64,000 bases of DNA from JBFMFR01 sp040752025 (lineage in GTDB: Bacteria; Chloroflexota; Anaerolineae; Anaerolineales; UBA4823): assembly GCA_040752025.1 (NCBI GenBank), contig JBFMFR010000004.1, forward strand, positions 205,980-269,979, read 5' to 3'. Positions 33,184-41,495 of the stretch are shown here, piece by piece. Below the pieces are notes generated by a model. The model saw only the letters and a list, made by a program, of their open reading frames with translations, was not told the origin of the DNA and did not search any database. The position numbers and the translations under genes are program-made. How positions within the stretch are numbered: the first letter of the stretch is position 1; each line of letters opens with the position of its first letter.

Positions 33184-35115
33184 TTACGGCGCTGGCGTAG
33201 GCTGCGCCGTCGGCATCACCTCCGGCCAGGCCTGCAAAGTCAGATCGAAATCCAGTCGCTCGCCATCCCGCAGCACGCTGACGCGCAGGCGCTGCCCGGG
33301 GACGGCGGCGCTCATGATGCGGAAGAGCGGGTCGGTGCTGTCAACCGTCTGCCCGTCCACGGCCACGATGATGTCGCCACCCGTGGTCACGGTTTCGTCG
33401 TCAACGGTCACCGCACTGGTCGAGCCGCGCAGCCCGGCCTGGTCGGCCGGTCCGCCGGGAACCACTTCCTCGATATACACGCCGGTCTGGCCCTCGGGCA
33501 GTCCCATGGCCTGGATGCGCGCCGACGTCAGTTCGCCGATGCGCACGCCCATCCACGGCCGGGCGGCGCCTACCAGCTCAACCGCGTCAATCTCATTCCA
33601 GCCCAGGCCCAGCACGCTCTGGTCCAGGGTGATGCGCACGCCCGTGGCGGCGAAGCTGGTCTCGCCGACATCGATCGACAGCACGTAGGGGCACTGTCCC
33701 ATCTGGGATGGCTGGGCTTCGTAAACCGTCGTTTCATTCCCTTCCTGCCCGAGCAAGTCAACCTGCTTGATTTGGGATGGGTGGTAGGACTGGTAAATGC
33801 GGATTTCCTGGGCCGTCACCGGCTGGTCGAAGGACAGCTCGATCCAATCCTGGCCGTCGCTGGTCTGTGAGGCCCAGGCGCTGCTTTGGTCGCCGCAGTC
33901 GGGCGTGTCCGGGCGGCCGGTGGCCTGGCTGGCGCCCCAGTCTGGATCGCCGTATTGGGAGCTGGCCGTGGCTGAGCTGGCCCACTGGCGGACGATCTCC
34001 GCGGTGGGTGTGACGCCGCCCGCCTCGACGGCCGGGGTGCTCAGTACGGCCTTCGTCGCCGGGACGACAGGCACTAGCGCCAGGTTCTGCAAAACCGTCC
34101 AGCCAACCCACAGGCAGATCAGCGCCCCCAGGCCCAGGGCAGCTACCACCGCCGCAACCGCCGCGCAGTTCCAGCGGCGCGGCGCGGTCTGGGCCGGGTA
34201 GGTAGCGGGCGGCGCCGCGCCCCAGGAGTCCGTCCCGGGGGTTGCGCCGCGCAGCGCCGCCGCGGCCGGCGGCGAAACCACCTCGGTGGGCGGTAGGCCA
34301 GGCACGCGTGGAACCCCGCCGTGCAGGGCAGCCTTGAAGGCCGGGGCGCTTTGCAGGCGCTGGCTGGGGTGCATCTGCATGGCCTGCATCAGGCTGGCTT
34401 CCGTAGTGACCGAGATGGCCGGGTTGAGGGCGCGCGGCGGGGCCAACTGCGCTCCCAGGTGGCGCTGGATGCTCTCCGGCGGCTTTTCGCCGGTCAGCAG
34501 GTGGTACAGGGTGGCGCCCAGGGCGTACATATCGGTGCGGGCGTCGGTTGAGCCGCTGCCGTACTGCTCCTGAGGGGAATAGCCGGGCGTGATCGCCCGC
34601 GCTCCCACGGTCGTGTTCGTGGACGGATCAAAGACCTTGGCGATGCCGAAGTCCACCAGCATGGCGCGGCCTTCGGGCGTGATCTTGATATTAGCGGGTT
34701 TGATATCGCGATGGATGATCGGCGGGTTGTGGCTGTGCAGGTAGGCCAGGGCGTCCAGCACCTGTTCGATCCAGGGCAGCACCATGCTTTCCGGCAGCGG
34801 CCCGCCGTGGCGATCGAGCAATTGCTGCAAATCCTCGCCGTCGACGAAATCCATCACCAGGTATTGGCCCTGGCCGGGGATGATGAAATGGTCGAGTACG
34901 CGCGGCAGGCTGGGGTGCGACAGGTCGGCCAGCATCTGCGCCTCGCGCTTGAACTGGCGCTGCGCTTCGGGCGAAGTGCCTAAATTCTCTTTGAGCGCCC
35001 GCGGCCGTTCCAGGTTGAAATCCCAGGCGCGGTACACTGCTCCGAAACCGCCTTGACCCAGCAGTTTAACCACCCGGTAGCGATTGTTGAGCGTTTGCCC
35101 TGGCGATAGTGGCAT
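33184..35115 (-). CDS. Membrane Ser/Thr protein kinase with discoidin-like and PDZ domains
   Basis: 643 aa, AGGAGGAAGG upstream. The kinase (about 12-270) has LLGQGGFGAVYRA, catalytic Lys in ALKEN, HRDIKPANIK and DFGIAK, so it should be active. After a Pro-rich linker a single membrane helix (about 318-345, CAAVAAVVAALGLGALICLWVGW) leads outside. Then a discoidin/galactose-binding-like region (about 375-515, DPDWGASQATGRPDT, WIELSFDQPVTAQEIRIY) and a PDZ domain (about 525-630, GVYIEEVVPGGPADQAGL, GDIIVAVDGQTV). The outer domains would sense ligands or bind protein tails. The chain ends in a Pro/Thr tail. Confidence 0.9.
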   Translation of the reverse strand: MPLSPGQTLNNRYRVVKLLGQGGFGAVYRAWDFNLERPRALKENLGTSPEAQRQFKREAQMLADLSHPSLPRVLDHFIIPGQGQYLVMDFVDGEDLQQLLDRHGGPLPESMVLPWIEQVLDALAYLHSHNPPIIHRDIKPANIKITPEGRAMLVDFGIAKVFDPSTNTTVGARAITPGYSPQEQYGSGSTDARTDMYALGATLYHLLTGEKPPESIQRHLGAQLAPPRALNPAISVTTEASLMQAMQMHPSQRLQSAPAFKAALHGGVPRVPGLPPTEVVSPPAAAALRGATPGTDSWGAAPPATYPAQTAPRRWNCAAVAAVVAALGLGALICLWVGWTVLQNLALVPVVPATKAVLSTPAVEAGGVTPTAEIVRQWASSATASSQYGDPDWGASQATGRPDTPDCGDQSSAWASQTSDGQDWIELSFDQPVTAQEIRIYQSYHPSQIKQVDLLGQEGNETTVYEAQPSQMGQCPYVLSIDVGETSFAATGVRITLDQSVLGLGWNEIDAVELVGAARPWMGVRIGELTSARIQAMGLPEGQTGVYIEEVVPGGPADQAGLRGSTSAVTVDDETVTTGGDIIVAVDGQTVDSTDPLFRIMSAAVPGQRLRVSVLRDGERLDFDLTLQAWPEVMPTAQPTPAP

Positions 35116-35172
35116 AGGCCGCGCCTTCCTCCTGGAGCTATTTTACCCCAAGAACCGCAGATAAACCTTTAG

Positions 35173-35224
35173 AACACGGAGCGCACGGAGTCTATAAATA
35201 AAAAATCTCCGTGCACTCCGTGTT
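35173..35224. repeat. CACGGAG-type inverted repeat (hairpin)
   Basis: Two 18-base arms, the left built of AACACGGAG plus CGCACGGAG and the right of CTCCGTGC-A-CTCCGTGTT, differ at one base and enclose a 16-base AT-rich loop. It lies after the PLP-enzyme gene (minus strand) and before the kinase gene, so it can act as a terminator. The same CACGGAG words recur at 52006-52196 and, degenerate, at 38529-38573. Confidence 0.7.
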
Positions 35225-35241
35225 AACAGCAACCTGTTCAA

Positions 35242-36732
35242 TCAAGCCGAGTCGCGTTTGGCGAACTCATCGACCCGGTCGTAGGTGGCGATGCCGATCT
35301 CGGCCGTTGTGCGATCCAGGAAGCCGCGCAGGAACTGCACCAGCCGGTAGACGTCGCTGAAGTTGCTGGCGATGCCCAGCGAGATGCGCACCGCGCTGAC
35401 GCTCTTGCTGAAGTTGGCCTGCATGCGCCGGCGCAGTTCCTGGAACGAGATGCGTTCTCCCGCCTCGAAGAACGTGACCATCTCGCCGGCGGTCAGCTCG
35501 TGGGCGATCTCGCCTGCTCCGGGATTGCAGAAGCAACCTGTGCGCAGGGAAATGTTGGCGGTATTGGCCAGCTCTTCGACGCGATGGTCATCGATCACTG
35601 CCCCGTCCACATCGAGCAGCGAGATCGTGATGGTCGCGCCGCGCTGCTCCGTGGTTTGTGGGCCGTAGATCTGCATCATGCGCCGCCCGTTGGCGTGCTG
35701 CAGGGCGCTCAACTGCTCCAGCAGCCAGCCTGCCAGGCACATCACCCGCGTATGGATGGTCTCGATGCCCACCTGCTGCACGTAGCGCAGGCCGGCCTCC
35801 ACTGCCGGGATGTTCAAATAGTCGACCGTGCCGTCTTCGAAGGCGGCTTCGTTGTCCAGCAGGTAGTGTCCATTGCCCTGCACCGAGGCGATGGTGATCG
35901 TGCCGCCGGCGAACCACGGGCGCCGCAGCCTGGCCAGCTTGTTCTTGCGTACCAGCAGGCAGCCCAACCCGGTGGGGAAGCCGAAGATCTTATAGAACGA
36001 GAAGACGGCGAAGTCTGGCTGCAGGGCGCTGATGTCCAGGGCGTTGGTGGGGGCGAAGGCGGCGCAGTCCAGCAGCACGTCCCAGCCGCGCTGCCGGGCG
36101 AAGTCGATATACGCCAGCGGGTGCTGCACACCGGAGAAGTTGGACTGCGCCGGGTAGGCGAACAGGTTAGGGCGCGCCGGGTCCAGCCGCTCCAGGGCTG
36201 CTTCCAACGTCTGGCGGTCGAGGCGCAGCTCCGGGGCAACCACCGGGATATACTCCACCTCGGCGCCTTTCGCCCGGGCGAACTCGCGGATGCCATTGAC
36301 CGAGTTGTGGTTGTCGAAAGTCAGCACATAGCGGCTTCCTGGCCCGAACGGGTAAGACTCGCCCACCAGCTTGAGCGCCCCGCTGGCGTTGGCGGTGAAA
36401 ATGGCGGTATATTCTTCTGGGGAGGCGTTGAAGTAGCGCAGCACGAAAGCGCGCGCCCGCTCCACCAGCGCCGTCATCGCCTGGGAGGTGGGGTTGTGCG
36501 AATGCGGGTTGCCGAACACGTGCGTGTTGAGCAGTTGCATGTGCTGGCGCACCTGGCTCTCGGCATACAGGCTGCCGCCGGTGTAGTCCAGGTAGACCTG
36601 ATCCAGGGCCTCCAGGCGGCTGTAATCACTCTGGCGCAGCTCATCCAGCAGGGAGGTGCTGGCGTAATCCGGGTAGCGCTGCAAGAAATTGGCGTAGGCG
36701 TTTTCGATAGCATTATTGTTTTCTAAGGGCAT
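35242..36732 (-). CDS. Class V aminotransferase, molybdenum-cofactor-sulfurase-like
   Basis: 496 aa. It begins with VYLDYTGGSLYAESQV and GNPHSHN, carries the PLP Lys in FYKIFGFPTGLG, and has LRTGCFCNPGA, in which a Cys lies where cysteine desulfurases hold the persulfide. These features resemble the N-terminal part of eukaryotic MOCOS / Moco sulfurase. There is no C-terminal MOSC domain and none next to it. It may be a free-standing desulfurase for sulfur transfer. It is flanked by hairpins at both ends. Confidence 0.82.
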   Translation of the reverse strand: MPLENNNAIENAYANFLQRYPDYASTSLLDELRQSDYSRLEALDQVYLDYTGGSLYAESQVRQHMQLLNTHVFGNPHSHNPTSQAMTALVERARAFVLRYFNASPEEYTAIFTANASGALKLVGESYPFGPGSRYVLTFDNHNSVNGIREFARAKGAEVEYIPVVAPELRLDRQTLEAALERLDPARPNLFAYPAQSNFSGVQHPLAYIDFARQRGWDVLLDCAAFAPTNALDISALQPDFAVFSFYKIFGFPTGLGCLLVRKNKLARLRRPWFAGGTITIASVQGNGHYLLDNEAAFEDGTVDYLNIPAVEAGLRYVQQVGIETIHTRVMCLAGWLLEQLSALQHANGRRMMQIYGPQTTEQRGATITISLLDVDGAVIDDHRVEELANTANISLRTGCFCNPGAGEIAHELTAGEMVTFFEAGERISFQELRRRMQANFSKSVSAVRISLGIASNFSDVYRLVQFLRGFLDRTTAEIGIATYDRVDEFAKRDSA

Positions 36733-36779
36733 GAGTTTTCTCGATCTCCATTCGTTATGCGTGGTGTGTTCAGGTTCCC

Positions 36780-36812
36780 AGAAATTCGATTTTTGACATA
36801 AATCGAATTTCT
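36780..36812 (-). terminator. Perfect 13-bp hairpin after the M1 peptidase gene
   Basis: AGAAATTCGATTT and AAATCGAATTTCT pair perfectly around a seven-base loop. It lies six bases after the end of the peptidase gene, on the same strand as both neighbours, so it may end or weaken transcription into the PLP-enzyme gene. No T-run follows. Confidence 0.6.
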
Positions 36813-36817
36813 CCTTC

Positions 36818-38446
36818 TCACGGGGCTGCCAGCGGGTCTTTGTCGAAATACTGTCTCAACAGCGGGGCCAGATCCAGCGAGGCATGCTGCCCCAGGATGG
36901 CGAAGAAGTCGGCAGCGGTCGCCTGGCGGTAGGCGCCCTGGCGCACGTAGTCCCGCAGGAACTCGAAGAAGGCCGTGTCGCCGATCTGGGTGCGCAGCTC
37001 CTCAATGAACAGGCTGCCGTTCAGGTAGATTGTATCGCGGTAGGCGCGGTACTGTCCGGCCACGGCGGGCACATCGTAGATGCTGATGTCGATGTACCCC
37101 TTGGGCTCGTAATAGTAAATGCGGTAGGTCCACCACCATTCCAGCGCCTGCGGGTAGGTGTTCTCGTAGTACAGGCGCTCGCTGTAGGTGCACAGCGCCT
37201 CGTCCAGCCAGGGCTGCAAGGCCTGGTCGTTGCCCACCAGGGCGTAGAACCACTGGTGGGCGCTCTCGTGCGCCCCCAAGGCTGCCAGGAAATCGGCCTC
37301 GTCCTCTTTATGCCAGTTGTAGAAATCCCGGCTGAGCATGAAAAGCCCGTCGTACTCCATGCCATCTAAGAAGTCCACCTGCACGGCAGAGAGCATGCGC
37401 AGCGGGCGCTCTCCATACAGCCGGGTGTAGAGCGGCACGGCCTGCGCCATGGTGCGCACCAGGCTGGCGCTGGCCTCCTCGAAGAAGGGGAAGGCGTAGC
37501 TGGCCAGCGTCACCGCGCTGCCGGAGGCCAGCTCCACCGTCTGGGTGATCACCTGGTAATACGGGCTGGCTGACCAGGCGAAGCTGCGCGCCGCCTGGCT
37601 TTGGTAGCGCTGCCACTCGCCGTCGACCTGCGCCGGGGCGCTGGCGGCGAACACCAGGTTGCTCGGGTTGAGCGTGCTGCGGATGGATACCTCGAAATCG
37701 GCGATTTCGTAGACCAGGTGCTCGCCGTAGAAGCCGTTCGGGTGCGCCAGCCAGCCCTCTCCGGCCCGGTAGGGCGGGATGAACGGGTACCAGTCGCCGA
37801 AGTTGGCCTGCAAGTCGGTGTAGCCCAGCGGGTAAGGGCGCACGTTGGCCAGCCTGGTGATGTCGGGCAGGGTCAGCTCGTAAGACAGTTGGAATTGCAG
37901 CATCGCCCCCGGGGCCAGCGCCTCGGCCAGCGGCAGGACGATCTGGTTCTCCCGGCGCAGGTGCGCGGCTGCCTGCCCGTCCGCCCAGCGCAGGCTTTTC
38001 AGGTTGAAAGCGCCGGGATAGCGCCGCGCCTCCACCACCAGCGGGATATCCTCCAGGCTGTCCGGCGTGGTGTTAGTGTAGGTCACCTGCTCCTCGACGC
38101 TCAGGCTGTGCCGGGCGTAATCCAGGCTGGCCTGCAGCACGTAGCGCGTGCGCCCTTCCGGCGGCTCGGGCAGTCCCACCGGTGCTGGTGTACCCGTAGG
38201 GGTGAGGGGGATATCTGTCAACGTAGGTGTGAACGTCGGCGCAGCTGGCAAGGTTGCCGTAAGCGCTGATACGCCCGGATCGGTTTCCGTTGGGTAGGGG
38301 CGCAAGGCTTGCGCCCCATTCGTGAGCGTGTGCGTGGGTGTTTGCGTGAGCATTGGCGCAGCCGCCCTCCCCCCACAGGCAGCCAACAACAGATAAGTCC
38401 CGATGGCCAATAAGCGTACAAGACAGCGTGTGGATTTGCGCAGCAT
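36818..38446 (-). CDS. M1-like zinc aminopeptidase lipoprotein
   Basis: 542 aa. Lipobox LAAC (Cys24) and a linker of Thr/Pro/Ala run before the core. HESAHQW near residue 393 with WLDEALCTY gives the HEXXH-18-E zinc site of gluzincins/M1 peptidases. The N-terminal beta region (LQASLDYARHSLSVEEQVTYTN) is the usual M1 saddle domain. The usual GAMEN motif is not evident: the segment before it reads GMEYDGLF, so the substrate end may differ. The linker (NGAQALRPYPT) is encoded by a dispersed palindrome. The protein is predicted outside, attached to lipid. Confidence 0.85.
   Translation of the reverse strand: MLRKSTRCLVRLLAIGTYLLLAACGGRAAAPMLTQTPTHTLTNGAQALRPYPTETDPGVSALTATLPAAPTFTPTLTDIPLTPTGTPAPVGLPEPPEGRTRYVLQASLDYARHSLSVEEQVTYTNTTPDSLEDIPLVVEARRYPGAFNLKSLRWADGQAAAHLRRENQIVLPLAEALAPGAMLQFQLSYELTLPDITRLANVRPYPLGYTDLQANFGDWYPFIPPYRAGEGWLAHPNGFYGEHLVYEIADFEVSIRSTLNPSNLVFAASAPAQVDGEWQRYQSQAARSFAWSASPYYQVITQTVELASGSAVTLASYAFPFFEEASASLVRTMAQAVPLYTRLYGERPLRMLSAVQVDFLDGMEYDGLFMLSRDFYNWHKEDEADFLAALGAHESAHQWFYALVGNDQALQPWLDEALCTYSERLYYENTYPQALEWWWTYRIYYYEPKGYIDISIYDVPAVAGQYRAYRDTIYLNGSLFIEELRTQIGDTAFFEFLRDYVRQGAYRQATAADFFAILGQHASLDLAPLLRQYFDKDPLAAP
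38294..38317 (+). repeat. GGC-loop palindromic repeat inside a coding region
   Basis: GTA-GGGGCGCAA-GGC-TTGCGCCCC, a perfect nine-base stem with a three-base GGC loop, lies in the linker of the M1-like peptidase gene, in frame on the opposite strand. It belongs to the same family as copies at 42676, 48871, 50427 and 50514. Confidence 0.75.
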
Positions 38447-38587
38447 GCATTGATTCTACTTGATTAAGTGCTACAATATTCAACCGGATCGCGTCAGATA
38501 ACGTAGATTCCGCTTACTGAAGAAAAGAGACTCCGTGATCTCTGTGTTTACTCTGTGGTCTCCGTGATTTGTTTTTGTGAGGGTTCC

Positions 38588-39265
38588 ATGCTTTCAAAAA
38601 TCACCCGTAGTATTTCAAGGTTCTTCTCCTCGCTGCGCGACCCCGTCAGCGGCCTGACCCATTTCTTCGCCGCCTTCGTCGCCCTGGGCGGTCTGGTCGC
38701 TTTGCTGGTGGTCGGCTGGGGCCCGCCCGGTAAGACTCTTTCCCTGGCGATCTACGGCGTCAGCCTGGTGACCATGTTTGCCACCAGCGCCGCTTACCAC
38801 ATGGTCAAAGCCCGCCCGGCGGTGGTCGAAATCCTGCGCAAAGTAGACCATTCCGCCATCTACCTGCTGATCGCCGGGGCCTACACGCCCTACTGCATCA
38901 ACATGTTCAGCGGCTTCTGGAAATGGGGCATGATGGCCATCATCTGGTCGCTGGCTCTGATCGGCATCGGGGTCAAGATCTTCATCATCAAGACGCCGCG
39001 CTGGCTGACCGCCGGCGTGTACCTGGTCATGGGTTGGCTGAGCCTGGCGGCGATAGGCGAGTTCCTGACGGCGCTGCCCGTGGCGGCCATCGTCTGGCTG
39101 GCGGCGGGCGGCGTGTTCTACACCGTCGGTGCAGTGATCTACATCACCAAGAAACTGGATTTCTTCCCCGGCAAATTCGGCTTCCACGAAGTCTGGCACA
39201 TCTTCGTCATCCTGGGAGCCCTGGCGCATTTCATCGGCGTGCTGGTCTATATCGCCCCGGTGTAA
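38588..39265 (+). CDS. Hemolysin III family membrane protein
   Basis: 225 aa from ATG at 38588 (GAGGGTTCC upstream; a longer frame lacks a better site). Seven hydrophobic helices, with DPVSGLTHFFAAF at the start and AAYHMVKA, KVDHSAIYLLIAGAYTPYC, and FHEVWHIFVILGALAHF carrying the His/Asp/Ser metal-site pattern of HlyIII/PAQR proteins. They act as membrane metal-dependent hydrolases or receptors; role in this bacterium is not known. Start codon and direction diverge from the peptidase gene. Confidence 0.9.
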   Translation: MLSKITRSISRFFSSLRDPVSGLTHFFAAFVALGGLVALLVVGWGPPGKTLSLAIYGVSLVTMFATSAAYHMVKARPAVVEILRKVDHSAIYLLIAGAYTPYCINMFSGFWKWGMMAIIWSLALIGIGVKIFIIKTPRWLTAGVYLVMGWLSLAAIGEFLTALPVAAIVWLAAGGVFYTVGAVIYITKKLDFFPGKFGFHEVWHIFVILGALAHFIGVLVYIAPV

Positions 39266-39368
39266 GCCCATGGTGGAGGCAATTGCCGCGCCACGACGGG
39301 GCGATCATCGCGCCTGCGGCTCACAGGGGTTATTACTATAGTTCTTCTTAGCTCGCAGGCATGATAAT

Positions 39369-40109
39369 ATGAGCGATGTCTGGTCTTATGATTTGTATGT
39401 TCCCTCAAGAAGTAGTCTTGAGCCAAGGGAGTTAGGTGATATTCAGCTCTTGATGAAGAAGGTTGGATTTTCACCAGTAAACCCGCTTACCGGGATCATT
39501 GTAGTATCGAGAGTGGATGAAAGCTCTCTGGAACTAATCCAACTGGAATATGAAGATTTAGAGTCTATTTCGCCGTCTACTCGGGCCGATGGCTCTATTT
39601 TGACGATTTGGAAGGGAAACGTAGACGCAGATATTGGATTCGGTTTGAAGCCAGATTTACAAAGGGAATTCAGACTCCTCTCGGAGCGCGGGAATATTTC
39701 GGTTAGCAGGCTGTCGATTATGATAGATGGTACGCTTTTTCGAGATCATGATGCTGGTAGGAATGGCATTGCCAGCGATATCCAAACGCTTTTCTCCGAT
39801 CTTTGCGATTATTTTCATGCACGTTATGGTTATTCGTACAACGAAGGAACAGCGGAGGCGTTCTTTGGCGGTTTGAATGTGTGGAAGCGTATCAGCTTGC
39901 AGGGCAACCCGCGCCAACTTTTCTGGCTCAATTTCTTTCCAAACGAGCGCCTCCCTGGAATCAACCTGAAAGAAATGATTTCTCTTGGCGGGAAAGCGGT
40001 AAATACAAAAACGGGGGTGTTCGTTTTCTTCTCGGACCACCCTTGGGAGATTGATTTAGACTCTCTACGGGATCTGAATAATGCGTGGCTGAGGGTTTTA
40101 TCCCAATAG
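39369..40109 (+). CDS. Hypothetical protein, unknown family
   Basis: 246 aa, no signal peptide or membrane helix, rich in acidic residues and mixed alpha/beta pattern. No motif I recognise. Ribosome site is poor (no GGAG close to the ATG at 39369), so an alternative start is possible. It is AT-richer than its upstream neighbour, as are the next three genes, which suggests an acquired block of four or more genes. Confidence 0.55.
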   Translation: MSDVWSYDLYVPSRSSLEPRELGDIQLLMKKVGFSPVNPLTGIIVVSRVDESSLELIQLEYEDLESISPSTRADGSILTIWKGNVDADIGFGLKPDLQREFRLLSERGNISVSRLSIMIDGTLFRDHDAGRNGIASDIQTLFSDLCDYFHARYGYSYNEGTAEAFFGGLNVWKRISLQGNPRQLFWLNFFPNERLPGINLKEMISLGGKAVNTKTGVFVFFSDHPWEIDLDSLRDLNNAWLRVLSQ

Positions 40110-40146
40110 ATCGCTCATTTTACGTATGGTGTAGAGGAATTACTGA

Positions 40147-40884
40147 ATGAGAAACAACCGATTGAAGCAGTGTTTTTATTTGCTTTTGATGTGGCTGGTA
40201 TTGAATTTGTTTACGGCCTTTGCGTTTGGCTTCGTTGCAGATAGGGAGATCGCATCCAGGGATTTCCCAGCACATGATCCATTCTTCGTTTCAAAATTGA
40301 TCGATTATTCAGATGATCTGTTCCTTCCAATGATCCGAACCCCCATGATTGTTTTTGGGAGTTTCACCGGCATATTCATCTTCGTTGGGGGTTATTTGCG
40401 CAGGTTCGTACGCTCAAGTTTTGCCGGGCATGTGATATGGGGTGGTGGTATTCTATTCACTATCCTTACTTTGGGAGGCGCGCTGCTGCTCGAAAATATG
40501 AAAGCAGATAGTGTGGAATGCAATCTTGCTGGAGGAACCCTGTTTGGATGCTGGCCACGATCGAACCTGCAAAGCTGGCACTTGGTCATCTGGATTTGTT
40601 GGAGCTTTTGTATTGCGATTTCAGGATATTTTGGGAGGAGGAGATTTTTCCCGAGAGGCCTGCCACTTTGGTTGGTCACGTTTGCCGCTGCTTTTACGCT
40701 TGCCGGATGTACACTGTCAGGCGCTTCGATAGCAACGCCTGTGAGGCGAGAAACTCCGGCGGTGACGATTTCTTCGATGCAAGCATCTTCGCCTACCGCA
40801 TCGGCTTCGAGTACGGTAAAAGTTGTTGATCCGAGCTCCACGCCAATTCCATCCCGGCAGCCAACCAGTACTGCCACCCTATAG
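40147..40884 (+). CDS. Membrane protein with lipobox-like helix, 5' part of a probably frameshifted gene
   Basis: 245 aa. Four hydrophobic helices are followed by a fifth region that looks like a lipoprotein signal (LVTFAAAFTLAGCTLSG) and a Ser/Thr/Pro linker (SSPTASASSTVKVVDPSS) that stops at 40882-40884. The next frame is open from 40830 and begins to make sense at about 40905 (CTQPNWSPEGGKLVAS), a TolB-like propeller blade. A one-base indel between 40830 and 40884 would join this part to the next. Whether the membrane part and the propeller part were ever one gene is not certain. Confidence 0.5.
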   Translation: MRNNRLKQCFYLLLMWLVLNLFTAFAFGFVADREIASRDFPAHDPFFVSKLIDYSDDLFLPMIRTPMIVFGSFTGIFIFVGGYLRRFVRSSFAGHVIWGGGILFTILTLGGALLLENMKADSVECNLAGGTLFGCWPRSNLQSWHLVIWICWSFCIAISGYFGRRRFFPRGLPLWLVTFAAAFTLAGCTLSGASIATPVRRETPAVTISSMQASSPTASASSTVKVVDPSSTPIPSRQPTSTATL

Positions 40885-40949
40885 AACACGAAATCCCTCA
40901 AGGCGCTGATTGTACTCAACCCAATTGGTCTCCAGAAGGGGGAAAATTA

Positions 40950-41495
40950 GTGGCAAGCTGTTTTGCCAGTATCTATGTTATCTCTATGAATGATGGAAGC
41001 AAAACCTTGCTGGCAGCCAGTGATGATTCATACTATTTCTTTGCATGGCCGGTTTGGTCCCCAGATGGTAAGTGGATCAGTTACATAAACGTCCCATCTG
41101 GAATAACCAGCACTTTTGAAGATAGTTTGTACATGACTGCAACGGGCTGCCTGGAGAAACCGCAAACATGCCCAGGGGAGATGAAGGGGCCGGTGTCCCG
41201 ACCCAAATATGCATTTCGTGGTCCAATGGCGTGGTCGCCAGATAGTTCATTCCTGGCCGTCTTCGATGGGACACACGTAGTGAAGAATATTCTCCAGGTT
41301 GTAAACATTCGCGGCAATTCAAGAAGAACGCTGATGGATGATTTATCTGCCTCAGGTATGGTTTGGCTGTCAGGCGGCCAGATTGTATTTGATCAAGATG
41401 AACATATTGTCAAAGTAGATCCTGGCCAGGATGATATGACTGTTCTGGCGAATTTGGATGGCGTAGTGATTGGGGCGGTGCTCATTGGCCAATGA
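40950..41495 (+). CDS. TolB/WD40-like beta-propeller, 3' part of a probably frameshifted gene
   Basis: 181 aa from GTG at 40950; the frame is open back to 40830 and propeller-like residues occur upstream of this GTG. Blade motifs VWSPDGKWISY, MAWSPDSSFLAVFDG and IYVISMNDGSKTLL mark a TolB-like propeller. Its TGA (41493-41495) overlaps an ATG at 41492 (ATGA), which starts the next propeller gene if that gene is corrected for a frameshift. Confidence 0.6.
   Translation: MASCFASIYVISMNDGSKTLLAASDDSYYFFAWPVWSPDGKWISYINVPSGITSTFEDSLYMTATGCLEKPQTCPGEMKGPVSRPKYAFRGPMAWSPDSSFLAVFDGTHVVKNILQVVNIRGNSRRTLMDDLSASGMVWLSGGQIVFDQDEHIVKVDPGQDDMTVLANLDGVVIGAVLIGQ

Noticed and set aside
35500..36726. 408-codon plus-strand frame opposite the PLP-enzyme gene
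   Set aside because: High-GC antisense shadow; the minus-strand frame has full PLP-enzyme motifs.
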